A stretch of DNA of 64,000 nucleotides from Zasmidium citrigriseum (taxonomy: Eukaryota; Ascomycota; Dothideomycetes; Mycosphaerellales; Mycosphaerellaceae), in assembly GCA_002786025.1 (NCBI GenBank), contig NHNW01000038.1, positions 1 through 64,000 of the forward strand, given 5' to 3'. The position numbers were made by a program, and so were the translations under genes. Position 1 is the stretch's first letter. Every line of letters starts with the position of its first letter. Of this stretch, positions 10,886 through 21,904 are shown one piece after another. The notes below the pieces were generated by a model, which searched no databases, was not told the DNA's origin, and was given only the letters and a program-made list of their open reading frames with translations.

Positions 10886-11951
10886 GATTGCTGGATTGGG
10901 CTGATGGGTTAATGAAGGACCACCAGGTGTTCAGCGAGACCAGTTGGGCGGAGGCTCGGTGGTGTGTTGTGCTGCCGGATGGTTAGTTGCGCCTGGAAGA
11001 AGTGAAGTCGACGAATATGGGCCGCCGATAGAAACGGAGTGCGCGCTTTGCCAAGCCCGTGATGACATGTACGCCGAAAGTTGAGGCAGGCGCGACCCAG
11101 CACTCACCCCCATCCCACCTTCCGTTCTCTTGAAGACTCCTTCTTTCCACGCCCTTGCACACTTGGACCATCAACTGAATTCGCGTCGAAACAGCAGAGA
11201 ATACCGTCAACTTTATTTTCGTTCAATTGGAATCATCGCACCAAATCTCATCGGACTGCCTTATCTGCCGAATAACACGGAATCTGCATCGACAATACCT
11301 TGGACCTTCAGATGTAGACGGAGTAGAGGGCACAATTTACTAGTTCACACATGCATTTGAACATCGTAGCTGTTCTCGAAACCGAAGCTCTCTCCCAGAG
11401 ACTACTGCTTTCCTATGGCATCGGTGTCGACATGAGCTGCCCGAGGATATGAGCAAAGTCTCGAGATTCGGAAACATGCAGGCAAGAGCGACTCGGTAGT
11501 TGAAGTCTACGAATGCCGTCGCTGCCGTCTGGCCGTCTGGCTCAGGGCTTGCAAAGCTCTTAGGGTCAGCTTAGGGACGACCTGAAAGCTGCCCCAAAGT
11601 CTCTTCTGCAAAGAGGATCGGTAACGAACTTGTACGACTGACAAAGCTTTGCGAGGCATGGGCTAAAGGAGCTACATCATCCTTCTGGCTCACTTGAGGC
11701 CCTTTAAGCGGGCATGCGGATGCTGTTCAGCCCTTATAAGTGTTGATCGCGAGCAAGATGTTTATTCGACTTCTTGGACCGGGCCATGGGTCCCTTGCCA
11801 AGGATAAGAAGTGCATCTCGTGAGTGACGGCAACGTCTGACATCTACTTACTCCGCGCGATTTCGTCAATTCTCTGTTGGTATCTGCTCGAATATCACGT
11901 CAAGCTAGAGAGAATACCACATTCGAGATTGAATCGCTCTGAGGCACCAAC
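10886..11951. other. Divergent intergenic region, about 1.07 kb
   Basis: Upstream region of RPS5 and of the flavin monooxygenase gene. Short frames at 11081-11360 show no domain. No gene supported; it probably holds both promoters. Confidence 0.55.
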
Positions 11952-13409
11952 ATGGCAGCACAAGAGAAGGAACATGCGACCAAGCCAATGGATGTCATCA
12001 TCGTGAGTCTTTACATTCAATGAGCTCGTCTCTGATCTGACTTGAATGTACTAGATTGGCGGATCCTGCGCGGGCCTCATGACTGGAGTGCTCCTCAAGC
12101 GCAGAGGCCATAACGTCCGCATTCTCGAACTGGCCGCATCATCCGAGCGTGAAGGTCTGGCCGCTGGCATAGGCCTCCAAAGAGATGTCAAAGACTTCTT
12201 CGAGAACGAAGACATCCTCAAACCCAAACCACTCGGTATCATCAATCCAGGATTTAGGGTACTGGACGAAAAGCTGGATGTCAAGTATCAGCTTGCTATG
12301 AGTCTCAACCTGACATCTTGGGATGCTGTCTACTATCGTCTCCGGGCCAATTTTGATGGATACACCAATTCTTACAATCCAGAGGTCCCTGGTCATGATT
12401 CAAATGGCGAGGGTAAGGCCGAGTTCATTACAGGAAAGCGAATCCAGAAAGTCCAGGATGTGAACGGTAGGATGACGGTCATTGCCGAGGACGTCGCCAG
12501 TGGAGCTTTGGAAGAGTATCAAGGCGACATCGTCATCGCGGCAGATGGCACCAACAGCACTATCCGACGGCAGCTTCTGCCAAACCTGAAGCGTGAGGAG
12601 CCCGGTTATGTCATCTGGCGCGGCACTATTCCAACGAGAGAGCTATCCCAAGATGTGCGAGACAGGATCGAGAACAAGCCACTGATCATACCCTACAGCC
12701 AGACATATCTAGTCATGTAAGTCAGCTCTCTGCACCAGCAATCTCCAGACTGACACTCTCAAGCTACACCATCCCCGGCGAAAACGGCTCTCTAGAAGAA
12801 GGAACGCGAGAAATCAACTTCGTCTGGTACTTCTGGCCCAACAAAGTCTCCCTCAAAGACATAATGACCGACGCCGACGGCCACCACCACCGCACCACAA
12901 TCCCCAAAGGCAAAATGCGACCCTCAGTCTGGCAGCCCCAGCTCGCCCTCGCCCGGCGAATGCTCCACCCAACCCTCGTCACCCTCGTCGAGAAAATCTC
13001 CGCCCCCTTTGTCAGTGTCGTCTCCAGCATCGCCGCTCCAAAAGCAGCCTTCTTCAACAACCGCCTCTTCCTCATCGGCGACGCTCTCTGCCAACCACAG
13101 CCCAACATAGGCATGGGCACCACCCTCGCAGCCTATACTCTCACAACGCTGGTGAACGAAGTCATCTGTCCAAGAGACGGCAAGAAACCCCTCGACGCAG
13201 AAAACGTCGCCGACTGGGAAAGCAAAATCCTCCAAGAATGCGAGATCGTCCGTCTGCGCAGCGTAGCTTTCGCAAGTTGGTATCTCAACTCCTGGCCCAA
13301 AATCTTCTTCTACTATATGAGATACTACTTCCGCCTCTACTGGCAATACTGGCTCGGAGGCCGAACGAGAAAATTCTACTCCATCGGCGCGGTAAAGAAA
13401 TCGCAATAG
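11952..13409 (+). CDS. FAD-dependent monooxygenase (group A)
   Basis: Exons 11952-12002, 12055-12716 and 12764-13409 join to 452 residues. The dinucleotide-binding motif I-I-G-G-S-C-A-G-L spans the first splice junction (around residue 17-24). The D-G motif I-A-A-D-G-T-N-S-T-I-R lies near residue 185, and the second FAD motif L-I-G-D-A near 345, followed by Q-P-N-I-G-M-G-T. This is the para-hydroxybenzoate hydroxylase fold, and the middle region looks like the 2,6-dihydroxypyridine 3-monooxygenase substrate domain. It should hydroxylate an aromatic or heteroaromatic substrate using NAD(P)H and O2. The substrate is not predictable. No targeting signal. Confidence 0.88.
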
Positions 13410-14109
13410 GGCTGAGAGTGGAAGATTGGAGAGCCGGATTTCCGTCATCGCGGAATCCGTGGGAGTTGGGAGTCGGGAGTTGCATGGATGCAGCCGACGA
13501 ACATGTAAAAGAGATCTCACGTTTCCATGTTGTGTCTCAAGGAATCCCTCTCTGTTTCGTCTGCAGCTGTAAGCCGGAACGCGGTCCTCTCGCTCACCCA
13601 ACCCCCAAGTACATCTGAAACGCCGTGTCCGATGCATGTGAGATGTGATGCACGGCCGGCAGTCTCGAATTATCGTCGGGACTTCGACACGGACTGCATG
13701 CCTTGTCCGCCTCTGGGCATGTAGTAGAGGATCGTGCAAGATGGTGAGTGAGTTGGTCACATCTGTAGCCAATCGCGAACGTGGGTCTGCGGTTGGTAGT
13801 GGGACAAGACGCAGACATTGCTGTCTTGGGATACGAGTGCGCAGATACGAACATGAACTCACAAGCTGATGAGGCGCATAGATGGTGGCACATGACAAGA
13901 AGTTGCTGATCGAAAGTCTCGATTATCGGGTTGTTACTCTTCCCGAAGAGAGGTCTATCTGATACAAATGAAACACAAACTCGCTATTCCTCTACAGCAA
14001 GACAAAGTAGAGTCAAAGCACGAGCTTTCCCCAATAGAACGCCGGTCGATGACTTGATCGACGATGATTTGCAAGTTGATGGGTATCCTGTGGTGCTGTT
14101 ATACAGCTT
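13410..14109. other. Intergenic between convergent genes, 700 bp
   Basis: 3' regions of the monooxygenase and the bZIP gene. No coding feature or repeat recognised. Confidence 0.6.
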
Positions 14110-15743
14110 TCAAAACAGAGGTTGGTCGACCGCAACTTTTTGCGCCGCATTGTCGAGTTTCGCGAGTAGTACAGCGAGTCCAGAGTCAGCAGAGGCGAAG
14201 TAGTTGTTCGAGGAGGCGGCAGTAGAGCAGGGCAGGCGAGCGGGCGATTCGATGAGCAGGTCGACGGGATCAGGGCCGGCAGGCAACTCGGTAACGGCGT
14301 AGGCGTTGACACCGTTGTAGTTCGAGTTGAAGTTCATGCCATTGAAGCCGTTGAGGTTGAGCTTGCTAAAGTCATTCTCGGGGATCATGGCGAGGTTGAC
14401 TTGCGGCTGCTCGGGTTGCGACTGCTGAGGGATCTGGAGCTGGGAGGCATCGAAGTTCAGAAAGTCAGGCTTCATGTCCTGCTGCTGCGATTGCTGCTGG
14501 GGCTGAGCCTGCTGCGGTTGCGGAGTCGGAGCAACAGATGGCTGTTGCTGAGGCTGGCGTTGTTGCTGTGGTTGTGGAGGCATCAACACAGACGGATCCT
14601 TGCTGATGTCATTGATGAATGGAGTGAAAGCTGGGTGGCGGAGCAGAGTCTCAATCAGGCCACGGTAGCGTTCATTCTCGTGCATGAGGGCTTGGTTGTC
14701 TTGGCGCAGGCTGTTGTTCTCTTGGGTCTTGATGGCGACTTCGCCTTCGAGTTGGCCAATGTATTCTGTGACAATGTCAGTGAGGGGATGAGTAGAGCAG
14801 TATTATGAGAGGACATACCCTTTCTCCTGGAGCGGAAAGCGCGAGCAGAGACCTTGTTGCGGAGTTGGCGACGTTCCTTGCTAGAGAGCTTCTTGCCCTC
14901 TTCAGAAGCGAGCAGACGCTCGTCCTCATCCATTTCCTCCTCATCCTTCTTCATGCGGGCGATGTGCGGCAAGACATTAGATGGCGAGTCCTCGTCGTCT
15001 GCGGCCTGCGCAGAGCTGTTCTGGCGCATTTGGTTCAGGAGACGGGAGATCGACTCCTCGACATGGGGCTCGCTAACGTGAGAGGGACGCTTGCCGTTGC
15101 CATGTGGCTGCTGGGAGCCTTGGGAAGAATTGGCGACTTGGCGGTACTGGGCCTGCTGGGCTTGCATCTTCATCTGACGCTGCTGATGGGCTTGAGCCTG
15201 AGCAGCCTTCTGCATCGCAGCCTGCTGCGCCTGCTGAGAGTGCATTCCTGGCCAGAGACGGCCGACATTGCTTTGTGGCTCTTCGTGGCCGCCGACGTTG
15301 TTTGGGTTCACGTAGTTATCCGAAGGACCGTCGTTCGACGGAAAGAACATGGCAGGCATCGGCTGGGCCGAGTTGAAGTCGACACCCATGTCGGCGTCCA
15401 TGTCGATGCCAGAGTTGAAACCAAAGCCCGGGTTGTAGCTCATGTCGTCAATGCCCGAGTTGAATCCATCGAAAGTGTTCATCGGCATGTTGGACATGCT
15501 GCCAACGGGCAAGCCAACCTGCTGCTTGAATTGGCCGTAATCATGACTCGGGCCATTGAATTGCTGTCGCTCCTCCTTCTCGAAAGGCGAAAGGACGTCG
15601 GCGCGCGACGAGGTGGCCGTCGCGGGCGAGGGCTGGTTGCCGCCCTGGTTGAAGTCGAAGAACGAGTCCATATCGAAGTTTTCGGTCTTGAGTTGCGGAG
15701 TGGGTCGACTTCCCATTGAGTTGTACTGGGCTTGTGCCATCAA
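14110..15743 (-). CDS. meaB: bZIP transcription factor, MeaB type
   Basis: Exon 1 is 14819-15743 and exon 2 is 14110-14765, with a 53-nt intron; 526 residues. The basic region R-R-Q-L-R-N-K-V-S-A-R-A-F-R-S-R-R-K ends at residue 308, exactly at the intron, and E-Y-I-G-Q-L-E begins the leucine zipper on the next exon. This N-x-x-S-A-R-x-F-R basic motif is the one of the MeaB family, which in Aspergillus and Fusarium modulates nitrogen metabolite repression. The flanks are Gln/Met/Asn-rich (activation-type), with polyQ runs at about 14470-14580. The start could also be the second Met (15740). A different bZIP subfamily cannot be excluded. Confidence 0.85.
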
Positions 15744-16777
15744 AAGGTGGGCGGAAGTGGTGCGGAGTGTTTGGTGCCTTATCAGGCGAGTCTGAGGGCG
15801 CTGCTTGGTCGCTTCCCCTCAGCTGCAGGCAACGTCGACAGGCTTACGCGGCTGCTTGTACACAGTGCTGAGGCCGCAATTGGGGAATGTGGCCGCCTAA
15901 AATCGGGTATTCGAGAGTAACGAGCGTGTGTTCGGTGGTGGTGTGGTTTTTGAGAGCGTCGTGATGGAGTTGATGGAGTGTGTGGAAGGAGAAAGTGGTG
16001 AGAGCGAGAAAGATTGCGCCTGGCAAACACCCTTGGCTGCTGCGAGAAGGAGGCTGTGCCGTGCCTTCCACCCCGGCGCGACGATCGCTCTTGTTCTCCT
16101 CGCAGGGGTGTCGTAAACGAGCCAGTCACCGGCCGTAGTGCCACGGAAACGCCCAGCCGCTTATCCGCTTCGGACTGAGGTGGGCCTTGTGTCGGCGAAT
16201 ACAAGCGCCGATGGCACAATAATGGAAACAGACCGCATAACGTGCATAATGACGTCGGGTAAGAAGGCGACAAGACACCTGGTGCATTCACCACGCCGCT
16301 GCCAACATCTGATGAGCCCGTCCGGCGCGTTTCATCCGCCTTGCTGCGCGGATATCAGCAACAGCAGCAGTGCCTTCCTCTTCTTCCTCGCACATGCGCC
16401 CCCAAGACCGCGTCAGACCAGCCGACTTCACTTCTCTCAACACAAGCACAAGCCCTTCGTTCAGACGTCTGCCGGGTGGTCCACCGGGGCCGACTCACAT
16501 TGACGGTATGGTTGGCGTTACAGCCAGACAGCTAAAAGAATTCCGCGCTCGTCGGCCGAAGCCATTGATGGTGAAAATTACTTAGCCGGAAGCCAATGAA
16601 CCACCTATTCCTTGCCGAGAGCCACACCACGCGTTCTAGAATGCGGTATATCGCGCGAAATGCCGGAAATGTGGCGTCCACTGCCAGTCGAAGAGACCGC
16701 ACTCCGTCATCAAGCTGCATCGCGCTGCTATAGCCATCTCAGGAGAAACAGGACGAAGTTCGGATGCCACCTCTGCC
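15744..16777. other. Upstream region of the bZIP gene, about 1.03 kb
   Basis: It separates the bZIP start from the 3' end of the membrane-protein gene. A 170-codon minus-strand frame just upstream of the bZIP gene (15782-16294) has no ATG start and low-complexity content, so it is treated as leader or promoter DNA. A short CAG/CAA run lies near 16350-16370. Confidence 0.5.
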
Positions 16778-18720
16778 TCAAATTTCAGACTCCGCACCAA
16801 AGACCGCAGCGCTCGCCGTGCCCAGTCCTCCCAGAACCCACATACACCACGTCAAACCGGCTGCTTCCGCTTCTCCCGCGACATCCTCCATTTCATGCTG
16901 CGCGGAAAAGCTTTGGTCCTCTTCAGCTGGACCGGCATCAGCTCCTCTCCTCATGCCAGCATGCAGCATGTTCCGCCGACGACTGAGGTAGGGACTCAGT
17001 ACCTTAAACAGATAGCCTCCATCTGAAGCACCCGTTGCGCGATCTGCACGTGCAGGCCTCCCTCTGCCCAAGCTGCGGCCAGGCACTTGCGCGTCTTGAT
17101 ATGTCTTGGCAGGTCTGCCCCGTCCTCTGCGAGTCCGCGGTGGTTCAGGAGCTACTACGTCCTCTGTTTCATCTTCGAGAGTCGGCATCAAGCTGCATCG
17201 AAGCATGTCTCTGGCGCTTGCTGAGCTCAAAACGGCCCAGAAACACAGAGCGATGACAGACAGTACCACGTCCCACCCAACAGCGTTGATCCATTGGTGA
17301 TCTCCGAGCGTCGCGAGAATGGCCGAATCAAAATGCCTGAGCCCCTGGACAGGCGGATACGATTCGTCTCGCCATGGAATGAACCAATTGAGTTGGCCTC
17401 CCCATCTGTTGAAGTGCCCTAGCCAACTGCTGCCGTTGACCTCGAGGAATGCCCAGCACGAATTCCACACGTGCATCGTGACCGAATATATCGATATGCC
17501 ACACCATAGTCGCTTCAGGTGCAGCACTCTTCCTGCTACTGGGTTCGCAGAACGCGTGTTTACCTGTCGTGGTCAGAAGAGCGGCCTGACGAAGACTTGT
17601 GATCAACTTACCTCCATCCACACGATCAGCAGAGAGGGTACTGCTATCAGAGTTGCTTGAACAGTGCTGAACAGAAACATCGTCCGCGGTGGCAACTCTT
17701 TCCTCGTGTCTGCCTCCCAGGCTAACGCAATGTACAGGAAAGATACTGCAACACCTTCTTCTATCGCGCGACTGTGCACTTTCTTCTCTTCTGGCAGCAA
17801 AGGTGGATCCTCCACTCTAGGACAGAGCAAAAGCAGAGCAAAGAATAGACACTGCGCTCCAGCGAGGCTCAGCAAGTATCCGAGCCAGATGAAGCCGACT
17901 GCCTTCGGACGTCCGATATTACGATTGCCACCTGAACGCAAAGCACCTCATCGTCAGCAGGCAACGAAATTGATCATGGCGAGCAAGTGTCAAACTCACA
18001 TTCCACTCGGACAAAAACACTCCACGCGAACCATCCGATTATCCACTGTCGACTCCACCATAGCCTTCTTGAACTGTCTACCAATAATTTGAAATAACCC
18101 CAAACACTGGCGAGTCGACTAGAATCTGCTGGCAGCCAGGGGTATCTTCTCAGCAACGCTTTGGGGATCCTGTCGTAAAAGTAGGGATTGACACCTGTAT
18201 CGACGAGATGTCTCACAAAGCCGGGCAAGTCTTGGATGAATTCCGAGGGCTCCCAGATATACAGATTGCGTCTGCCTCTGTCGCCCAGGACTTCGATGAA
18301 CGCCAATTTCTGTCGTCGATGTTCGTATCGCAAAAGGTTGACCAGTACTGTGATACCGATGGCGGCGACGATGAGCAATTTGAACGTCTTCCATCTGACA
18401 CTCGGTGCCAGCTCAGGGATCCTCGCTTCGTCTTCTGCAGCCCGGCGCGCCTTTTCAAAGAAAAAGATTGTGATATCGAGGATCACAGTGATAGTTGCGC
18501 CAACAAGGAGGAGTGCGAGGATGACATCGAGGTAGGGATAGCCGGTTTGGAAGTATGGGTCTTTGAGGAGGACATAGGGCGCGTTGGTGAGGATTTCCCA
18601 TGTTGCGAGGTAGATCTTGGTGGTGATGGCGAGGATGGGTTCCTGGTATGCGAAGACCAGCGCTGCTGACAGCGCTCCATACGTGAATACTATCCCCAAC
18701 GGGGGCTTTTGCGACGCCAT
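16778..18720 (-). CDS. Multi-pass membrane protein with AT-hook-like C-terminus
   Basis: Exons 18000-18720, 17612-17931 and 16778-17563 join in phase to 608 residues. At least seven hydrophobic segments are visible: around residues 8-30, 62-88, 110-130, three in exon 2 (about 253-345) and one near 445-460. The loop after the last helix holds two G-R-G-R-P cores (about residues 494-500 and 513-519), resembling AT-hooks, in a charged disordered stretch. The start at 18720 is the first Met giving a hydrophobic N-terminus. The last 70 residues are less convincing, and a further 3' intron could exist. Family not recognised. Confidence 0.72.
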
Positions 18721-20257
18721 GGTCAAAACAACCTGAGGAGAAGGTAAACGGCGAGGACGCCACAATGAAATTGTCGCTTGTTTGGAGGTTTGCTGTGCGG
18801 CGGAATGTGGTATGCATGCACGCTGCATTCCAATGCGGTGGCCCGTCCACGCTCTAATCTCGAAATGGCGGAACCTCTCTCTGCTATCTCAACGCTGAAT
18901 GGATATCACAAAACAATTTGCAACGCTAATTCACCGAAGAGAAGAGATAGCGCCCTCGTTAAGCCGCGCCCGGACCGCCATCGTGTGTGAACGCCTTGCC
19001 GTACTCTCCTGATCTCAGCAAAGGCAACCACACATTCTGGTACGTCTGTATCTCGACCTATCTCAACAAATCTCAATAGTCAGCAAGCGTCTCAAGAGGC
19101 TTAGATCTAGTATCAGAATCGGGGATACGAACCTCCTTGAGCGCATCATCGAAGATATCTAGCCTTGCCGTCTCCGGCACCTCGCCGCACGTTTCAATCA
19201 CATCACCTACGGCGTTCGCGGGGCTCACATAGTCGGCGGCAAGGACCTCGATTTGTCTAAAAGCCTCCGCTGAGGTGAGACTCCAACGACTGACCCACGC
19301 CTAACCCGCATCATCGACAGCTGCACGTCAACAACCACTTTCCATCGACCGCAAGGCGAAGCAGCCATTTCGGTAAGCCCTTGCTCTTTGCTTGAAGTGA
19401 CCATATCCGCCTAATCCTTGCTGACTGCACCTGAGGCCATGGAGGAAGCGACCATCGCCGTGCACGTAGGCAGGACATCGTCGCTGCCACTAGACTTGCG
19501 GCACCTCACAGCGCGGCCTCTGACTGTCATCCGCCGGGCTTCGACACCGCCGAAAGGGCACGAGATCTGTTAGACCAGCACCATCTAACGTTGGTAATGC
19601 CGAATATGTATAAGACATGTCCCGTACGGAACCTTAGATCTTTCGTCACAAACAGAACCAGGCTGAACCAAGTCGTTCCTGCGAAGCTCAAGACCAACCT
19701 CATCAAACAACTAAAGGACCTGGACGATGAGCCCCTGTTTCAGAGGTGGTCCGCTTGCCCACATCGGCACTCCTAGACACAGCTTCATCGTCAGAGCTGT
19801 TCTCGTGGGCGGTTGAGGTGATGTCGGCTGGCTTCGGCGCTGTCGATGGCTTCGGCGCTGGAGGTGATGTGAGCTTTTGCCTCAGGTATATGGCGAAGAA
19901 GAACCCGCAGAACAAACTCCTCGTGGGTGCTTTGTGGGCCTTTAAAAGTCGAGGACTGCGAGAGAAGAAATAACTAGGTGTAAGTCTTGCATTTTCAGCG
20001 CTGCGCTAGATACATTCATTCACTCGCTGCGCTAGTGTGAACATCAATAGATTGGTCGATTAGTTCACTCATAACTTCATTGTCGAAGGTATCGTCAACG
20101 TTCCAAAAGACCTCACCTAAGGCTCCATCAATACCGCTGAAGCATTGACTGGAGCAAGACGGTTTCGAATGTGAGAGTAAGACCTCACCTGCAACCCCCC
20201 TTAGCCTCGTTTGCCGCCTTCACATCTATCACCTAGAACAGTCTGCCATCAAAAGCG

Positions 20258-20278
20258 TATATATATCTCTCTCTCTCT
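20258..20278. repeat. (TA)n/(TC)n microsatellite
   Basis: A short TA run passes directly into a TC run of about six units. Confidence 0.8.
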
Positions 20279-20622
20279 GACATGGACGCCTTCTAGGCTA
20301 TCGAGCCCGCCATCGGGTGCTGACAATGTCATGATCAAGGAGAGAAGCAAGCAAAACGACCAAGTGAAGTTCACGCAAGTGGATCCTTCCTCCCATTTCA
20401 AGCCAATCGGCCCCTCCCGAAAACTTGCTCATCACGTGGCAAAGGCGGAGGAATATAAGACCCGCAACATTGGGAAAGCCATCTTTCAGGCGCAATTCTT
20501 ACTCAACATGTCTCCCAATTCTGGAATGGCTATACCTGAATCATAATGGATCTCCGTTTTGTACAACGAGCGAAATGCGCACGGAGGATGACTACAATTG
20601 GGAGAAGTAGGGCTGCCGGTGG

Positions 20623-20630
20623 TATATAAG
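20623..20630 (+). promoter_or_regulatory. TATA box of the NmrA-like gene
   Basis: TATATAAG lies 67-74 bp upstream of the ATG at 20697, a plausible distance for a short fungal leader. Confidence 0.55.
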
Positions 20631-20696
20631 TAGAGCTGAACAACTCCCTTCAACCAGCAATCGCCTTCTCAGCATCTCCAACCCTCCCTCATCAAA

Positions 20697-21683
20697 ATGG
20701 TCACAGTAGCCCTCGCAGGCGCAACAACAGGTTTCGGCCTCACAATCCTCAAAACCTTCCTCCACCTCAACTCCAACAACCAACACAAACTCATCCTCCT
20801 CTCCCGCTCCCCGCAACCCTCCTGGACCGCCCTTGGAGTCGAAGTCCGACCCGTCGACTACACCAACCACACCCGACTCGTCCGCGCCCTCTCCGACGTC
20901 CACACCCTCCTCTCAGTCATCGGCGGCTCCCTGCAAGGTCTCCTCGATGCTCAGCTGGCCCTCATAAAAGCCGCGAAAGAAGCGGGTGTGAAACGATGGG
21001 CGCCGAGCGAGTATGCCGGGAATGGCTATGAGGGCGTAGAGTTGTATCAGCCGAAAGCGGTGGTTTGGGAGGCGACGAGGGAGTCGGGGATGGAGTTTAC
21101 GAGATTTAATTGTGGGCTTTTTATGTCCGTTCTTGCTACTGGGACGCCCAAGCCGCCGACTGAGGTTGGAATGCGGGATGGTGTGAAGACTGGTGAGGAA
21201 GAAGCGTTGGCTGGACTCAGGCCGTGGAATTTTGTGCTTAATGTTAAAGCTGGGACTGCGGATTTCGCTGGGGATGGTTCGGCGCCGACGGTCTTGACGG
21301 ACATGCGGGATGTGGCCACGTTCGTCTGGCATGCCCTCAGTCTGGGAAAGTGGTCGCCGGATATGGGGATGCGAGGCGATGTGAAGTCCTTCAAGGAGCT
21401 CGTCCAGATCCTCGAGAAGGTTCAAGGCCGCAAGTTCCTCACCAAGGAGAACAGCTTCGAGAAGCTGGAAAAAGAAGCCAAAGACCCTAGCAAGCAATTT
21501 TACAACCAGGCTCGGATGGCTTTGGAGAAGGGATGGGGAATGGTTGGTGATGATCTTAATCGGGCTGTTCCAGACGTCAAGCCAACGACTTGCGAAGAGT
21601 TCATCGAGAAGTGGTGGGGAGGCGTGCAACTCGGAGAGCCAGCTTGGGAAGAAATGAAGTCCTTTGGCGAGGCTGATTTCTAG
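20697..21683 (+). CDS. NmrA-like / isoflavone reductase-type NAD(P)-binding protein
   Basis: Single-exon 328-residue protein. A Rossmann G-A-T-T-G-F-G motif lies at residues 8-14, after the first beta strand. The second half carries W-A-P-S-E-Y-A-G and F-T-R-F-N-C-G blocks typical of the PCBER/NmrA-like atypical short-chain dehydrogenases. Fungal relatives reduce small metabolites or sense NADP(H) state. The product is cytosolic with normal family length (about 300-330). The substrate is unknown. A TATA box lies just upstream. Confidence 0.85.
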   Translation: MVTVALAGATTGFGLTILKTFLHLNSNNQHKLILLSRSPQPSWTALGVEVRPVDYTNHTRLVRALSDVHTLLSVIGGSLQGLLDAQLALIKAAKEAGVKRWAPSEYAGNGYEGVELYQPKAVVWEATRESGMEFTRFNCGLFMSVLATGTPKPPTEVGMRDGVKTGEEEALAGLRPWNFVLNVKAGTADFAGDGSAPTVLTDMRDVATFVWHALSLGKWSPDMGMRGDVKSFKELVQILEKVQGRKFLTKENSFEKLEKEAKDPSKQFYNQARMALEKGWGMVGDDLNRAVPDVKPTTCEEFIEKWWGGVQLGEPAWEEMKSFGEADF

Positions 21684-21904
21684 GAATGTGTCAACAACGC
21701 AGTGTAAGATTTCATAGTATCCAACATGGGTATCGTCAAACGCCCAAAACTTCAGCAGCATAAGAGTCTTTCTCTCCCAAACATCTTACTGCATGGACAG
21801 TCCTTCACCGTCGCCGGCCCTCCTTCAATAGATCTGCACCAGCTGACATAGACTCTTCCGCACAGATCGCAACCTTCGAAGAAGACTTCGAGCGAACCAT
21901 CTAG

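Larger units (their letters stand above)
18721..20696. other. Large intergenic region, about 1.98 kb
   Basis: Between divergently transcribed genes. Short frames at 19591-19976 and 20211-20546 lack domain similarity or a sound start and are not called. GGCTTCGGCGCTG occurs twice close together at about 19830-19860. A microsatellite and a TATA box are listed separately. Confidence 0.5.

Noticed and set aside
12924..13898. Long (324-codon) frame antisense to the monooxygenase
   Set aside because: Product looks like a reverse reading of GC-rich codons; the sense strand has clear FAD motifs.
14805..15719. 304-codon frame antisense to the bZIP gene
   Set aside because: Leu/Arg-rich mirror of the Gln/Ser/Asp-rich sense protein.
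15782..16294. 170-codon frame directly upstream of the bZIP gene on the same strand
   Set aside because: No ATG start and low-complexity content; treated as leader or promoter DNA.
19703..19915. Pro/Ser-rich 70-codon minus-strand frame
   Set aside because: Begins at TTG rather than ATG and has no splice partner I can support.
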